Notes: generated by a model from the letters alone, not told the origin. 64,000 bases of DNA from Sporosarcina sp. P2 (GCF_002743255.1 NZ_PDYY01000004.1:62001-126000); one strand, 5' to 3'. Shown: positions 38,812 through 47,888, counted from the stretch's first letter. Translations and numbers: made by a program.

Positions 38812-39138
38812 ATGGAAAAGATAGAGTTAAGATCTGGTTTAATTGATAATGATACAGAAAATATAAAAATTACCATTGAGAGTGAGATCATTGATAAAAA
38901 GAAGATGATTCTGAAGGCTATAGAATTAATTCTTTCTTCAACAAATGAAGAAGATGAGGACTTAGAATTTTTTGAGGATGCATTACTAACTTTAGTGGAT
39001 CACGTAGGATATAAGTTTTATTATTGGAACCAAGTAGAGAAAAATGAGAAATCTTATAACGAGCATGGAGAACTTATTGTGGCAAAACGTGCCAAAATAG
39101 ATTACTTACAAAACGTTCTATTAAAACAATTAAGTTAA
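38812..39138 (+). CDS. Small acidic protein of unknown function
   Basis: 108 residues from ATG 38812 (SD GGGAG at a fair distance); an in-frame ATG at 38758 would add 18 residues. Acidic and mostly helical (ILKAIELILSSTNEEDEDLEFFEDALLTLVDHVGYKFYYW is broken into two helices). No family recognised. It lies alone between repeat A3 and a stretch without genes. Confidence 0.55.
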   Translation: MEKIELRSGLIDNDTENIKITIESEIIDKKKMILKAIELILSSTNEEDEDLEFFEDALLTLVDHVGYKFYYWNQVEKNEKSYNEHGELIVAKRAKIDYLQNVLLKQLS

Positions 39139-39468
39139 TCGGGTTGCCAGTGATACAATTTAGTGTGAAACATGTTTTTGATAATAAGTCTAGCCCAGAA
39201 AAATTTCATGAAGTTTTTCCGCCAAGGGAAATGTTTAGATTTCTGTTCTACATTGAGTAGGAGAAGCCTATCGACATAATAGAACCCTGACTCCACTAAC
39301 CTCCAGAAAGGTTTAGCGCCAGTTTAGCTATTATACTCCAGCTAAGTAAACGATAACTTTGCCATATTGGATTCAGAATATTTTCTAACATAAGTACCGT
39401 CCACTAAAGTAGATCGGAAGTATATGAAGCAGTCCAGTAGTGTTTTAATCATAGCCATTCTAAAAAGT
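39139..39468. other. Gene-free stretch, possible decayed coding DNA
   Basis: A GTG-started frame of 36 codons at 39150-39260 (ending PPREMFRFLFYIE) has no SD and is likely a remnant. The rest has stops in all frames, and I see nothing else in it before repeat A4. Confidence 0.4.
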
Positions 39469-39513
39469 GGTACCTGTGTGAGAAACAATCATGAAAGTTT
39501 CACGCACAGGTAC
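39469..39513. repeat. Family A hairpin repeat, internal deletion (A4)
   Basis: Only 45 nt: both ends are kept (GGTACCTGTGTGAGAAAC and TTTCACGCACAGGTAC), but about 20 nt of the centre, with the GTTTAAAC palindrome, is missing. Confidence 0.85.
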
Positions 39514-39702
39514 TTTTCACTAAACACCCGAAATTTTTATTTAGTTTAACAGACAGGCGCCTTATTAGAAGCAGCGCATTAGGTCTTTAATATACTTCTT
39601 CAAATAGTAGGTGTCCGTTGTTAAGAATTAGCAATGAAACTGGAAAAAGAGAAAATTAAATAAATTGTGCAAAATAATTGATTAGAATAGGGGAGACTTG
39701 AG

Positions 39703-40110
39703 TTGGCTAATCAAGAAAAGGATTTTGTTAGTATTGGTGGATTGGTAGGGAAAATGAGTGGCGGTAAAATAGTTAATTGCAGGGTAGAAGGTAAGATTAT
39801 TTATGATGGAGCCGTTTCCAATGTCGCTGGATTAGTTGGTAGCATGGAAAATGGTGAAATAGAGAATTCATCTTCCAATATGGAAATCATAAATGTAGCC
39901 GATTTCAGAAAACTATTCGAAGATTTAAGAACAGCATGTGGTCAAATTGAAATAAATAAGAGATGTATTTTATTATCTGGAATTGACGAGATGGAAGAAT
40001 CATTGGGAAAAGCAACTTTTAAAAATAAATATAGAGCTTTCGTGGAGAGTGCTGCAGATCATATGACTCTATTGGCTCCGTTTATAACGGGGTTAAGAGA
40101 ATTTCTTTAA
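39703..40110 (+). CDS. Protein with N-terminal GLUG-like repeats, unknown function
   Basis: A 135-residue protein starting at TTG behind AGGGGAG. Residues 10-60 contain two GLUG-like units (IGGLVGKMSGGKIVNCRVEG and VAGLVGSMENGEIENSSS), short beta turns usually seen in long secreted adhesins. The rest (about 65-135) is helical. There is no signal peptide, so this one appears cytosolic. Whether it is intact or a fragment is unclear. It stands alone in the island. Confidence 0.6.
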   Translation: MANQEKDFVSIGGLVGKMSGGKIVNCRVEGKIIYDGAVSNVAGLVGSMENGEIENSSSNMEIINVADFRKLFEDLRTACGQIEINKRCILLSGIDEMEESLGKATFKNKYRAFVESAADHMTLLAPFITGLREFL

Positions 40111-40145
40111 TAGGTAGAAAAAAGAATATAGATCAATATTGATTA

Positions 40146-40214
40146 GGTGCCAGGTCCCCACGCAATTTAGAAACAATTCTGAATTGAACTAGAGTTGTGT
40201 GAGGACCTGGCACC
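40146..40214. repeat. Family B hairpin repeat (B2)
   Basis: Ends GGTGCCAGGTCC and GGACCTGGCACC are perfect complements; this copy has the GTGC form of the tips. Its right end touches the IS66 remnant. Confidence 0.92.
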
Positions 40215-40479
40215 GTTTGTGACTAGGCGAGTGTCTCAAATATTGGCTAAAGCCAACTCGAAAAACAGACACATCGGTGTGGAGTACTGCAATGGGCTGC
40301 ATAAGTTGGAGCGGCAATTTCGACAGTTGCAGCCAGGGAAACGTCGGAGGATGCGTAAAAAGTATTCAAAGCCCATCGTAAAGGAGTTCTTTGAATGGAT
40401 CGAGAACTCTCCTTTTTATGGGAAGAATGCGTTGGCAACGGTTGCAGATTATACATTGAGGCGAAAAACAGAACTTTAA
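40215..40479 (+). pseudogene. IS66-family transposase remnant (C-terminal part)
   Basis: GVEYCNGLHKLERQF, KKYSKPIVKEFFEWIE and GKNALATVADYTL match the region near the C-terminus of IS66 transposases (TnpC). The N-terminal part and the tnpA/tnpB genes are absent. The open frame begins inside repeat B2 and ends 6 bp before repeat A5, so both edges of this remnant meet a hairpin repeat. Confidence 0.7.
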
Positions 40480-40485
40480 AAACAT

Positions 40486-40548
40486 GGTACCTGTGTGAGA
40501 AACAAACGTGAATCTTTAAACATTCATAAATGTTTCACGCACAGGTAC
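40486..40548. repeat. Family A hairpin repeat (A5)
   Basis: GGTACCTGTGTGAGAAAC at left, TTTCACGCACAGGTAC at right. The centre has substitutions on both arms. Confidence 0.9.
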
Positions 40549-40599
40549 TTTTATTAATATTTTAATGCGATACTAGTAAACATGTATCTATAATTTATT

Positions 40600-42414
40600 T
40601 TAAATAAGATCAATTGCCCTTCTCATTTCATCCATTACAGGAGGCATTCGTAAAATTCCCGATTCCCTATCCACTTCCCAATTCCGTTTGTCCCTTATAA
40701 TGTTCAGTATATTTTCAAATGCTTCTTTAATACGTGTGGATTTACCCAAACGATCAGTATCCAAGTTGGCGGCAACAAAAACGACTACTAAAAGAGCGGC
40801 TAACAAACCATTCCTTCGCTTACCTTCCATGCCATATTCAACAAACCATTCTGATTCTATACGGAACCAACGATCAGTTAGTTTCTCTATTATTTCAATC
40901 AAGTTTCCTTGGTTGGAATAACGCTCAATCAGAATTGGCAAAACGGCATTTTCCAAGTAAGTATATATAGTTGTCGAATTTCCATCTTTCATGAAATGCA
41001 TTTGTAGAACAGGATGAAGCCATAGATTTATTATTCCTTCGTCCCATTGACTTAGAAGGCATCGATGTTTGTCATCTTCCTTTAGGCAAAGTCTAATTTC
41101 AAAAAGTATTTTTTCCAGAGTATGATCTTGAAGATATGGTGTTTTCCATATCCCGAACATCTCTTTAATTAGTGATGGGCTGGCCGTCTCTTGTAATACT
41201 TCTCCCAGACAGGAACCTAACCACTTTATATTCCCATGTTCGCCTTCCATCCGCCATGGAATCATTTGATCTATGAGTAAGACTAATACATCGGGACGTT
41301 TCATCTGAATCAATAACTCAAAGCACCTTTTCAAGTATAGTAAAAGTAACAACCTGTATGATAATCTATTATTTCTATCACTATAAAGTATGAGTATATG
41401 TTTCGTTATTTCAATTCGTCCCCATATCCCTGCCTCATTTGCCAAGTCAATTAGTAGTTTTAAATCGTGTTGATAAAGCGGATTTGAACAGATGGACTTA
41501 AAAATGAATGGGTTTTTCTCAGGTGTGATAAGTTGGGCTATTCTTTTGGGTTCAACTACAAAATAGATTGCCACCAAGTAATTAGCCCACCCCGGTAGAC
41601 CTGCTCTCACTTCACTTAACTGAATATCCATTCTAGCAACTTGTAATATTTCATCATTTTCAAATGCTGAATTAAGTTTTTGATAGATAGATTCTTCATA
41701 CGAATCCATTTCACTCTTGTTCCAGTTCAGATTTGCCTTGAAGAGAGGCTGGTTTTCGACATTAATATTGCTAAAAATAGTATGTAGCCGAGCTTTCAAT
41801 CCCTCCATTCGACATAAGAACTCTGACCAAATCCAACTAGGTATTTCTAAAGCAGCCATTAATACTGAAATTTCAACAATTCGCTTCATTTGTAGTTCAT
41901 GATTGCGATTGCTTGTCATGATACTATATAAAGCTCCTATCACAAGACGCAAGGCATGCGCCCTATAATTCCCCTTTTTTTCTTCTGGTATATTTATGAA
42001 ATTAATGTGAGGTAACCATCCTGTTAAAAGCCATTCTTTCCATATCACACGTTCTCTTTTTTCGAGGAAGTCGATAGAGGAGAGTAGCTTATCAGCCTCG
42101 GTCTCATATTCTTTTATTTTATTATCTTGTTCCAATAGGTGGAATGTACGAAATGTTTCCTTTGTAGAGTGATAACGGACTCTTAATATTGAATTACCTT
42201 CTTTTTTTCCACTAACCTCCTTAGCAATACTATTTTTGTAAAATAGGAGAAAGCCATCTGACCACTTTTCCCATTGACTCATTTTGACTAATACATTCTG
42301 TGATTTCAATTCAACGTCTATCTCTTCAAATACCCTTATCCATTTTTCATTATGATATTGAAAAAAACTCCATTCCTTTTGTTTTTCCTTTAAATATCGG
42401 GCTTCGGCGGCCAT
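40600..42414 (-). CDS. Large helical protein, second gene of a candidate defence unit
   Basis: A 604-residue protein with strong SD AAAGGAGG and ATG 42414. Predicted almost wholly helical with many Trp and Leu, resembling a helical-repeat scaffold; there is no clear enzymatic motif and no signal peptide. A hydrophobic patch near the C-terminus (NGLLAALLVVVFVAANL) might contact membrane or fold inside. It overlaps the upstream PLD-like gene by 25 bp, so the two are co-expressed and probably act together. No family recognised. Confidence 0.8.
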   Translation of the reverse strand: MAAEARYLKEKQKEWSFFQYHNEKWIRVFEEIDVELKSQNVLVKMSQWEKWSDGFLLFYKNSIAKEVSGKKEGNSILRVRYHSTKETFRTFHLLEQDNKIKEYETEADKLLSSIDFLEKRERVIWKEWLLTGWLPHINFINIPEEKKGNYRAHALRLVIGALYSIMTSNRNHELQMKRIVEISVLMAALEIPSWIWSEFLCRMEGLKARLHTIFSNINVENQPLFKANLNWNKSEMDSYEESIYQKLNSAFENDEILQVARMDIQLSEVRAGLPGWANYLVAIYFVVEPKRIAQLITPEKNPFIFKSICSNPLYQHDLKLLIDLANEAGIWGRIEITKHILILYSDRNNRLSYRLLLLLYLKRCFELLIQMKRPDVLVLLIDQMIPWRMEGEHGNIKWLGSCLGEVLQETASPSLIKEMFGIWKTPYLQDHTLEKILFEIRLCLKEDDKHRCLLSQWDEGIINLWLHPVLQMHFMKDGNSTTIYTYLENAVLPILIERYSNQGNLIEIIEKLTDRWFRIESEWFVEYGMEGKRRNGLLAALLVVVFVAANLDTDRLGKSTRIKEAFENILNIIRDKRNWEVDRESGILRMPPVMDEMRRAIDLI

Positions 42415-43991
42415 ATGACTACCTCCTTTAGTTCATCCCATAAGTCAATAAAAGCATTGATAACTGGTTGGGCGTGTTCCACTTTCAATAAAATAGAATG
42501 AGATGAACCTATACTATTCAGTGAAGTGCCCAACGACCAAACAGCGGGTGGGTTGCCAGGAAACAGAAGAAAACGATCATGAAATTTCCATCCATGCTCA
42601 GCATATTGACAGCGAATCTCAAGCTGAACTCCTTCATGATTACTTTTGGTTACCAATTGATCTATTATTTCTTGCCTTCTTTCTTCAAATGTTCCACTAT
42701 AGTTTCCTTGTTCATCAGTAAGCATTTTTATCCTTCCTTTGGAGAAAGAGGTAATAACTTTTAACGGGACACCGTATGAGTTATTAAAATACAAAGTGTT
42801 CAATATATCATTGCCATCACAAAATGGATCCCAAAGGTACACACCATTTCCCCCATAGGTCTGGATGAGGCTTCGAATATCAGATAACGCCTTATCGCGA
42901 TCCTTCTTTCCATTAGAACCATATTGGATAAATGATTTTTCAAGCTCAAGTTTTTTTACCGATTCTTCATGTTGGCGCTTGGCAACTCTTTCTTTCCATT
43001 TTAATTGATTGCCAATAACTGTTGGACTCTCTACATGATGCAAGTCGATATAATAGTCTTTTAACATTCCTTTTTTTCCTATCTCCACTTGGACCTTTCG
43101 TTTTTTAGAAGAAGCTATGTTCATATTGAAAGTGAGTTGTTTCATTAATGAAGCAGTGTCCTCATATAAGATAAGGTTGTCGGAATTCCGCTTGACTGTA
43201 GTGGAAATAAGACCTTCTGTACTTCCCATCTCAATCTCATGCAGAGGATGTGTACCAATGGATTCACCATATCCATGAATTGTTTGATCGTAAGAGGCAA
43301 CAGTAACAATGGAAATTTCCGGCACGTTGTCACCAATCTTTGGATGCCAAGCAATCTCTATGTTTTTCTTCGTATTGGATTTAGAGGATCCTCTTTCCTC
43401 TACTTTCAATAAAGTAACAGGAAGCTGAAAAATAATATTACCCCATCTATCTGTCAGTCGCTGTAAATCAATGGGCAAATGTTTCATGACCCATTCCGTA
43501 ATCTTTTGTTGCTGACTCTCAGAGAATGATTCAAAAACTGTCTTTTTGCTAGCATAAAATTCAAATAAGTATTGACAGTGACGAAATGGGTTTTTAATTC
43601 CCGAGTGAATAGGTGGAATGGGATTACGAGAAACAAAAACTGGAGATAGGGCTGTCAGTTTTTCTAAAGAGAGCGGTGTGTCGGATTGTGGCTGATGCCA
43701 AACACCTCTCTTTGCTAGTGAGTGATATAGCTCTAGGATCGTATCCACTTCAACATCCTGATAGGTAATCATGAGTGAGCGTTGTTTATCAATCGAAAGT
43801 GGTTTCTGGGTCCCGTATCGTATTAAATTTAATGGAGTCCCTGCTCTCTCTTGCAATGTTACAAGCGTATAAATGTTATGGAAAACAGGGGATCCTTGAG
43901 ATCGGTCATAAATGATAATATTTAATATTTGGGCAGAGCGGTAAAATCCGATTGTCCCATCTTTTAGAAAATAACTGAAAGGGTAATTCAT
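42390..43991 (-). CDS. PLD-like protein resembling the VPA1262 family, first gene of the unit
   Basis: 533 residues from ATG 43991, chosen because GGGAGAGGAG precedes it; an upstream ATG (44042) lacks an SD. The N-terminal two-thirds resembles what is annotated as a VPA1262 N-terminal domain (from memory, moderate trust). The C-terminal part (about 380-533) looks like a phospholipase-D fold: YLWDPFCDGND, then WKFHDRFLLFPG with HxD, then WSLGTSLNSIG. One HxD site per chain suggests a dimeric nuclease or phosphodiesterase. It lies in an island with RM and TA genes. Confidence 0.75.
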   Translation of the reverse strand: MNYPFSYFLKDGTIGFYRSAQILNIIIYDRSQGSPVFHNIYTLVTLQERAGTPLNLIRYGTQKPLSIDKQRSLMITYQDVEVDTILELYHSLAKRGVWHQPQSDTPLSLEKLTALSPVFVSRNPIPPIHSGIKNPFRHCQYLFEFYASKKTVFESFSESQQQKITEWVMKHLPIDLQRLTDRWGNIIFQLPVTLLKVEERGSSKSNTKKNIEIAWHPKIGDNVPEISIVTVASYDQTIHGYGESIGTHPLHEIEMGSTEGLISTTVKRNSDNLILYEDTASLMKQLTFNMNIASSKKRKVQVEIGKKGMLKDYYIDLHHVESPTVIGNQLKWKERVAKRQHEESVKKLELEKSFIQYGSNGKKDRDKALSDIRSLIQTYGGNGVYLWDPFCDGNDILNTLYFNNSYGVPLKVITSFSKGRIKMLTDEQGNYSGTFEERRQEIIDQLVTKSNHEGVQLEIRCQYAEHGWKFHDRFLLFPGNPPAVWSLGTSLNSIGSSHSILLKVEHAQPVINAFIDLWDELKEVVIWPPKPDI

Positions 43992-44176
43992 TAAAATCTC
44001 CTCTCCCTTAAAATATTTAACAATACTATATTTATATCCCATTTATTATACCATTTACTTTCACCTATATAATTCTGTATATACGTAATTGGAGGTGTAT
44101 CGCACAATCCATACACTATCCTGAACATTGTAATTGCATAAAGAGAAGAGCTTTCTGATCAAGAAATTAAACTGTA

Positions 44177-44214
44177 CCTATAAGATAGACCCTTTAAAAG
44201 GTCTATCTTATAGG
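44177..44214. terminator. Perfect 15-bp hairpin between the PLD unit and the IS110 remnant
   Basis: 44177-44191 pairs perfectly with 44200-44214 (core ATAAGATAGACC), 8-nt loop. It is followed by ATGCTTTT rather than a clean T-run, so it may be a terminator or the tip of a small mobile element. Confidence 0.5.
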
Positions 44215-44251
44215 ATGCTTTTATGAATAATAAGAAAGAGACGTAAAATAA

Positions 44252-44315
44252 GGTACCTGTGTGAGAAACAAACGTGAATGTTTAAACAATCATGAAAGTT
44301 TCATGCACAGGTACC
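44252..44315. repeat. Family A hairpin repeat (A6)
   Basis: Full-length copy, GGTACCTGTG to CACAGGTACC, with a GTTTAAAC centre. Its right end lies 5 bp before the truncated IS110 transposase. Confidence 0.93.
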
Positions 44316-44320
44316 TTTAA

Positions 44321-44818
44321 TTAATTGAAGAGTTGCTGCTAGAAACTGATGGTGGTATTCTATTAAGTGTTCCAGGAATTGGAGTAACACTCGCTGCTGA
44401 ATTGACGGCTGAGATGGGGGATTTAGAGGCGTTTACGAATGCTGGACAGTTGATTAAGATGGCTGGTACCAATCCAGTTGTGAAGCAGTCCGGTGGAAAA
44501 ACAGCTACCCACTTCGCAATTTCAAAGCAGGGGCGGGCACCATTCCGTGGCATTGTCTATCAAGCCGGCAAATGTACGGCCCTTCATAATCTCGACATGA
44601 ATGCACGCTATTGGAAGATGAAAGAACAAGGAAAGTTGACAGGTCAAGCGTATATCGCAATTGGCAATTGAATAGTGCGCCTTGCCTATGCGAGGAGGAA
44701 ACATCAAACGCTTTATCAAAGCACTTGTGCTGATTATATTTTACAAAAGGTCATCGCTGGAAAGTTACGAAATAAATCTAAACAAGCAGTTTTCTTTAGT
44801 CAATTTGCCAGTGTATAA
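44321..44818 (+). pseudogene. IS110-family transposase remnant
   Basis: LLSVPGIGVTLAAELTAEMGDLEAF and TNPVVKQSGGKTATHFAISKQG are the C-terminal (Transposase_20) part of IS110 enzymes. The N-terminal DEDD domain is missing, and an in-frame TGA at 44669-44671 interrupts the frame; the same frame then continues with IVRLAYARRKHQTLY to TAA at 44818. It begins right after repeat A6. DNA to about 45070 may be the non-coding tail of the same IS. Confidence 0.8.
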
Positions 44819-45132
44819 AAAATGAAGTTATGGCATTGGTGTCGTTAGAAAAGCACTAAAAAAGGCGTCTTCCCGGAGCGTAGATCAAATAGAAAATTGG
44901 TACCTGGGGCCAGTGTGGACCCCGTTGCACGGCGTTATGGGTGTTGTTCCACAAATACGGATAAAACGTGAAAGAAAAGAGTTTGGATTTAATAGGATGT
45001 ATCCCTGTGGAATGAAAAGCAAGACCTTTCCCGCTAGGGAAAGATGCCCTCATAGAGTTTTCTGTGATTGTTGAGTTTCAAAAAATATTATTCTGAAGCT
45101 TTGGTTTCGTGTGCCTAAAAATAGCTTAAACA

Positions 45133-45209
45133 TGGTACTTGACTTATTTCACATTAAACGCTGTGTGAGAAACCAACATGAATGTTTAAGCTTTCATGAA
45201 AATCTGAAA
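45133..45209. repeat. Family A hairpin repeat, degenerate (A7)
   Basis: The core CTGTGTGAGAAACCAACATG and AATGTTTAAGC are recognisable, but the outer arms are replaced by CTTATTTCA/TGAAATAAG. It joins family B copy B3 directly. Confidence 0.6.
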
Positions 45210-45212
45210 TAA

Positions 45213-45280
45213 GATACCAGGTCCGGACACGAATTAGAAACAACTCTGAATTGAACTAAAGTTATGTGCGAACCTGTTAA
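45213..45280. repeat. Family B hairpin repeat, degenerate (B3)
   Basis: GATACCAGGTCC at left, AACCTGTTAAC at right, centre CTGAATTGAACTAAAG. Adjacent to A7, the only place where the two families abut. Confidence 0.75.
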
Positions 45281-45282
45281 CT

Positions 45283-45756
45283 TTATAATCTTCCGTTCCT
45301 TCGCCCTTTTCTGCTTTTTGATTTAACAGTAGGAGAGGTTACATGAGCATATTTCAAATGTTTACTCACTAGAATTGTTTCTATTATAGTCCATAGTTCT
45401 CTAATTCTACCGTTGGGTAACCTTATGGATGCTTTTTGGTCTTGTTCATCCCTTTTGACGTGTAAGTGAAAAGGTTCGGTACTTGTTTGATGTTCTTTAC
45501 TTTCTTCATGTGGCTCAGAGTGAAATTTTACAACAATAGAACCAGTAGAGGAATAGAAATCATAGTTGTAGTACTCAATAAATCCATCTTTTATTATCTC
45601 TTGACAAGAAATTTTTGTTAAGTCGGAAAATACAATAGTTTTTCGAACAGCACCCGGTTTCGAGGGTAGACCATTAGCGCCGTCTCTGATTTCCGTAATT
45701 TCATCAAATTCATTTTCAAGCAATTTATAGTTAGTCTTTGGAATTCCTGTTGACAT
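45283..45756 (-). CDS. TumE-type toxin (DUF6516 family)
   Basis: A 157-residue protein. DGFIEYYNYDFYSSTGSIVVKFHSEPH followed by FHLHVKRDEQ fits the small toxin family DUF6516/TumE, in which a degenerate sheet ends in an HLHV motif. The C-terminus is very basic (KSKSRKGRRNGR). It overlaps the HTH gene upstream by 26 bp in the antitoxin-toxin order. Family identity is from memory of the pattern; the toxic mechanism is not visible. Confidence 0.65.
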   Translation of the reverse strand: MSTGIPKTNYKLLENEFDEITEIRDGANGLPSKPGAVRKTIVFSDLTKISCQEIIKDGFIEYYNYDFYSSTGSIVVKFHSEPHEESKEHQTSTEPFHLHVKRDEQDQKASIRLPNGRIRELWTIIETILVSKHLKYAHVTSPTVKSKSRKGRRNGRL

Positions 45757-46402
45757 TTAACGCATCGAACTTTCTTATGAAATATGACCAAGTAGCAGCA
45801 TCAGTTTGTTCTTCGGATGATAAGTCATCCATAGAACCCAATGTACTCTCGAAATTCCCCTCGTACTTTTCTTCGTAAAGAGCCATCTGTTCAACCAGGA
45901 ATAAACGTTCATTCGAATCATATAGATTTTCTTCTTGTTCTTCTTCCCATTCTTTCACGATATCATCAACAGTGTACATTTTACCTGTTCTGGATTTCCA
46001 CAAAGTATTTGCACTGATTCGTGCTTGTGAGTTTTTCTCGGTTCTTTCAACGCCCACGAATCGTCCTTCTTTAATCCAGTTATTGATGGTGGTAATCGAA
46101 ACTCCAAAATACTTTGCAATTTGTCCCGTAGTATAAGCAGGGGAGAAATTTGTGTCCTCGGCAGCAATTTCTGCCATAATCTCCAATGTTTTTGATAGAT
46201 ACTTTTCCATTTCTTCTGTGCTATCTAGGATTGACTCATTCAACTTACTTAAGTGAAGGTTGTTTATGTTAGTTTTGTCTAAGTAATTTACTATTACTTT
46301 GAAGAATAATAAACTATCGTCCTCATTTTCGAAAATTCGTTTTGTTAATTCAGGTGTTCTTTTAACAAATTCTCTTTTTTCAAATGTTGTCAACATTATC
46401 AT
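45731..46402 (-). CDS. HTH protein, probable antitoxin partner
   Basis: 223 residues from ATG 46402 (SD AGGAGGTG). Residues about 80-135 form a MerR/excisionase-like helix-turn-helix: TTGQIAKYFGVSITTINNWIKEGRFVGVERTEKN. The rest is acidic (EEEQEENLYDSNERL). It precedes and overlaps the TumE-like toxin and likely represses the pair. A longer upstream frame to 46486 exists but lacks an SD. Confidence 0.75.
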   Translation of the reverse strand: MIMLTTFEKREFVKRTPELTKRIFENEDDSLLFFKVIVNYLDKTNINNLHLSKLNESILDSTEEMEKYLSKTLEIMAEIAAEDTNFSPAYTTGQIAKYFGVSITTINNWIKEGRFVGVERTEKNSQARISANTLWKSRTGKMYTVDDIVKEWEEEQEENLYDSNERLFLVEQMALYEEKYEGNFESTLGSMDDLSSEEQTDAATWSYFIRKFDALNVNRNSKD

Positions 46403-46673
46403 CACCTCTTCACCTCCTAGTATAAATGAACTGAAACTAAACTGCAAGTAACTTAAACTGAAGTTCATATTAATCATTGTATTCACTTGAATAGTTTTTA
46501 TACTTGTTTAAAAATATTTACAGATGGAAAATTTCATTAACCCTCTTAAAAGGAGAGTTCAAAAAGGTATCCTTAAAGGATATCGAAAAAATCTTTAAGC
46601 CACGTTTTGAAATAGGTACCTTTCACAAAGTTCTGTGTGAACTTGATAGCTCCATTACTATTCGAACTATTAC

Positions 46674-47498
46674 TTACCTCTCACCACTACTAAAATCAAG
46701 AACCGGTGGTATGTATATTTCTATATCCGGTTTCTTGGCCACGCCTAGTTCATTGATATAGTTTTCAAAATTCGTTGCGTTAAACAAAGTCGATGGTCTA
46801 AGGAACGCATTAAATTCACGGTGGTTCAACCACTGCTTGGCCTTTAGATCAATGACACGAATAAAGTCTTCCTGTGTGTAGCCTTCTTTGATTCGACCGT
46901 TGATGAATTTACGGGTAGCAGCGGACTCTGCTTTAAAATGTTTTCCGGTTTTGTCATTTAGGTACTGGATCACAGAATGTGCGACGTCGAGATTCTTCTC
47001 GACAAAGGTTTTATTCTTTAGATTCTTAAGTTCTTTGGTTATAGGCCGTCCCATAGTGGGATACGCCTTCGTACCAGAGTGGGTTTGCACAGCGTCTAAT
47101 TGTGAGTTGATAGGCGTCTCATGTTGGGGTGGTGGAGTGTCCACTTTTGGGTCTGCCAGTATCTCATTTGGCGTACACGAAAATGGCAGCTTTTCATAAT
47201 CGATTCGGTACCATTTTGTGTTGTCGATTTTCATCTTATTGTGCTTGGAAGTGGAAATCAGATAACCTTTTTGTTCTAAGTCGTACGTTATCCGTTTAAT
47301 CGTGTTTAGCGACCAAAACGGAAATTCTTCCATCCAGTCGTCATACGTATTAAACACCCATTTATGACCGTCACGGATGTTTTTTGAGATGTTCAAACGG
47401 TAGTGAAGTTGTTGCAAGAATAGCGCAGCATTTAATCCAACTTTCATTGCCAATGAAGGTAATAATGGAATTGGTTCTTCGTTAATTAATAATTTCAT
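46674..47498 (-). CDS. Phage/plasmid-type replication protein with conserved phage C-terminal domain
   Basis: A 274-residue protein. The N-terminal winged-helix (about 1-100: LAMKVGLNAALFLQQLHYRL, WSLNTIKRITYDLEQKGYL) is the type used by phage replisome organisers. A linker of about 60 residues leads to the C-terminal domain AHSVIQYLNDKTGKHFKAES through FNATNFENYINEL, typical of Phg_2220_C. No helicase loader or DNA polymerase gene follows, so this is a remnant of a phage or mobile element. SD GGGGGACC precedes the ATG. Confidence 0.82.
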   Translation of the reverse strand: MKLLINEEPIPLLPSLAMKVGLNAALFLQQLHYRLNISKNIRDGHKWVFNTYDDWMEEFPFWSLNTIKRITYDLEQKGYLISTSKHNKMKIDNTKWYRIDYEKLPFSCTPNEILADPKVDTPPPQHETPINSQLDAVQTHSGTKAYPTMGRPITKELKNLKNKTFVEKNLDVAHSVIQYLNDKTGKHFKAESAATRKFINGRIKEGYTQEDFIRVIDLKAKQWLNHREFNAFLRPSTLFNATNFENYINELGVAKKPDIEIYIPPVLDFSSGER

Positions 47499-47888
47499 AT
47501 GGTGGTCCCCCTAGAGTAAAGCGTTGTAGGAGTATCTATTTAGTACTCCTCATACTTCATATAGAGAGTTTTCTAGAAAAGGATACATTGTCTTTCTAAA
47601 TAGATAATAGGGCGCATATAGTATTTCTGAATGAATGTTGCAAGTATCCTTACGGAGACGCGTTAAATAAATAAGATACCTATTAAACAAAACGACAGAG
47701 AAACTATGGAAATCAGTTGCTTTATCGTTTTTTTATTTCTTAAAAATAAAATGAAACTATATACAATAACCTACGTCTATAGTGCGAAGAAGTGCTTAAA
47801 GATAAGAAAAAAGAGATGAAAATTCAGATGTTGTTGGAGTGAGAAAATCTGTGTGAAGAGGTTCGGAGTTGTGGTGATGAAAATTGGG

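Noticed and set aside
39589-39702. Possible IS end before the GLUG-like gene
   Set aside because: No matching inverted end or transposase nearby.
44856-45053. Minus-strand frame after the IS110 remnant
   Set aside because: No SD or family signal; the DNA looks like the non-coding tail of the IS.
46504-46761. Plus-strand open frame overlapping the end of the replication gene
   Set aside because: No SD, and it overlaps a well-supported minus-strand gene.
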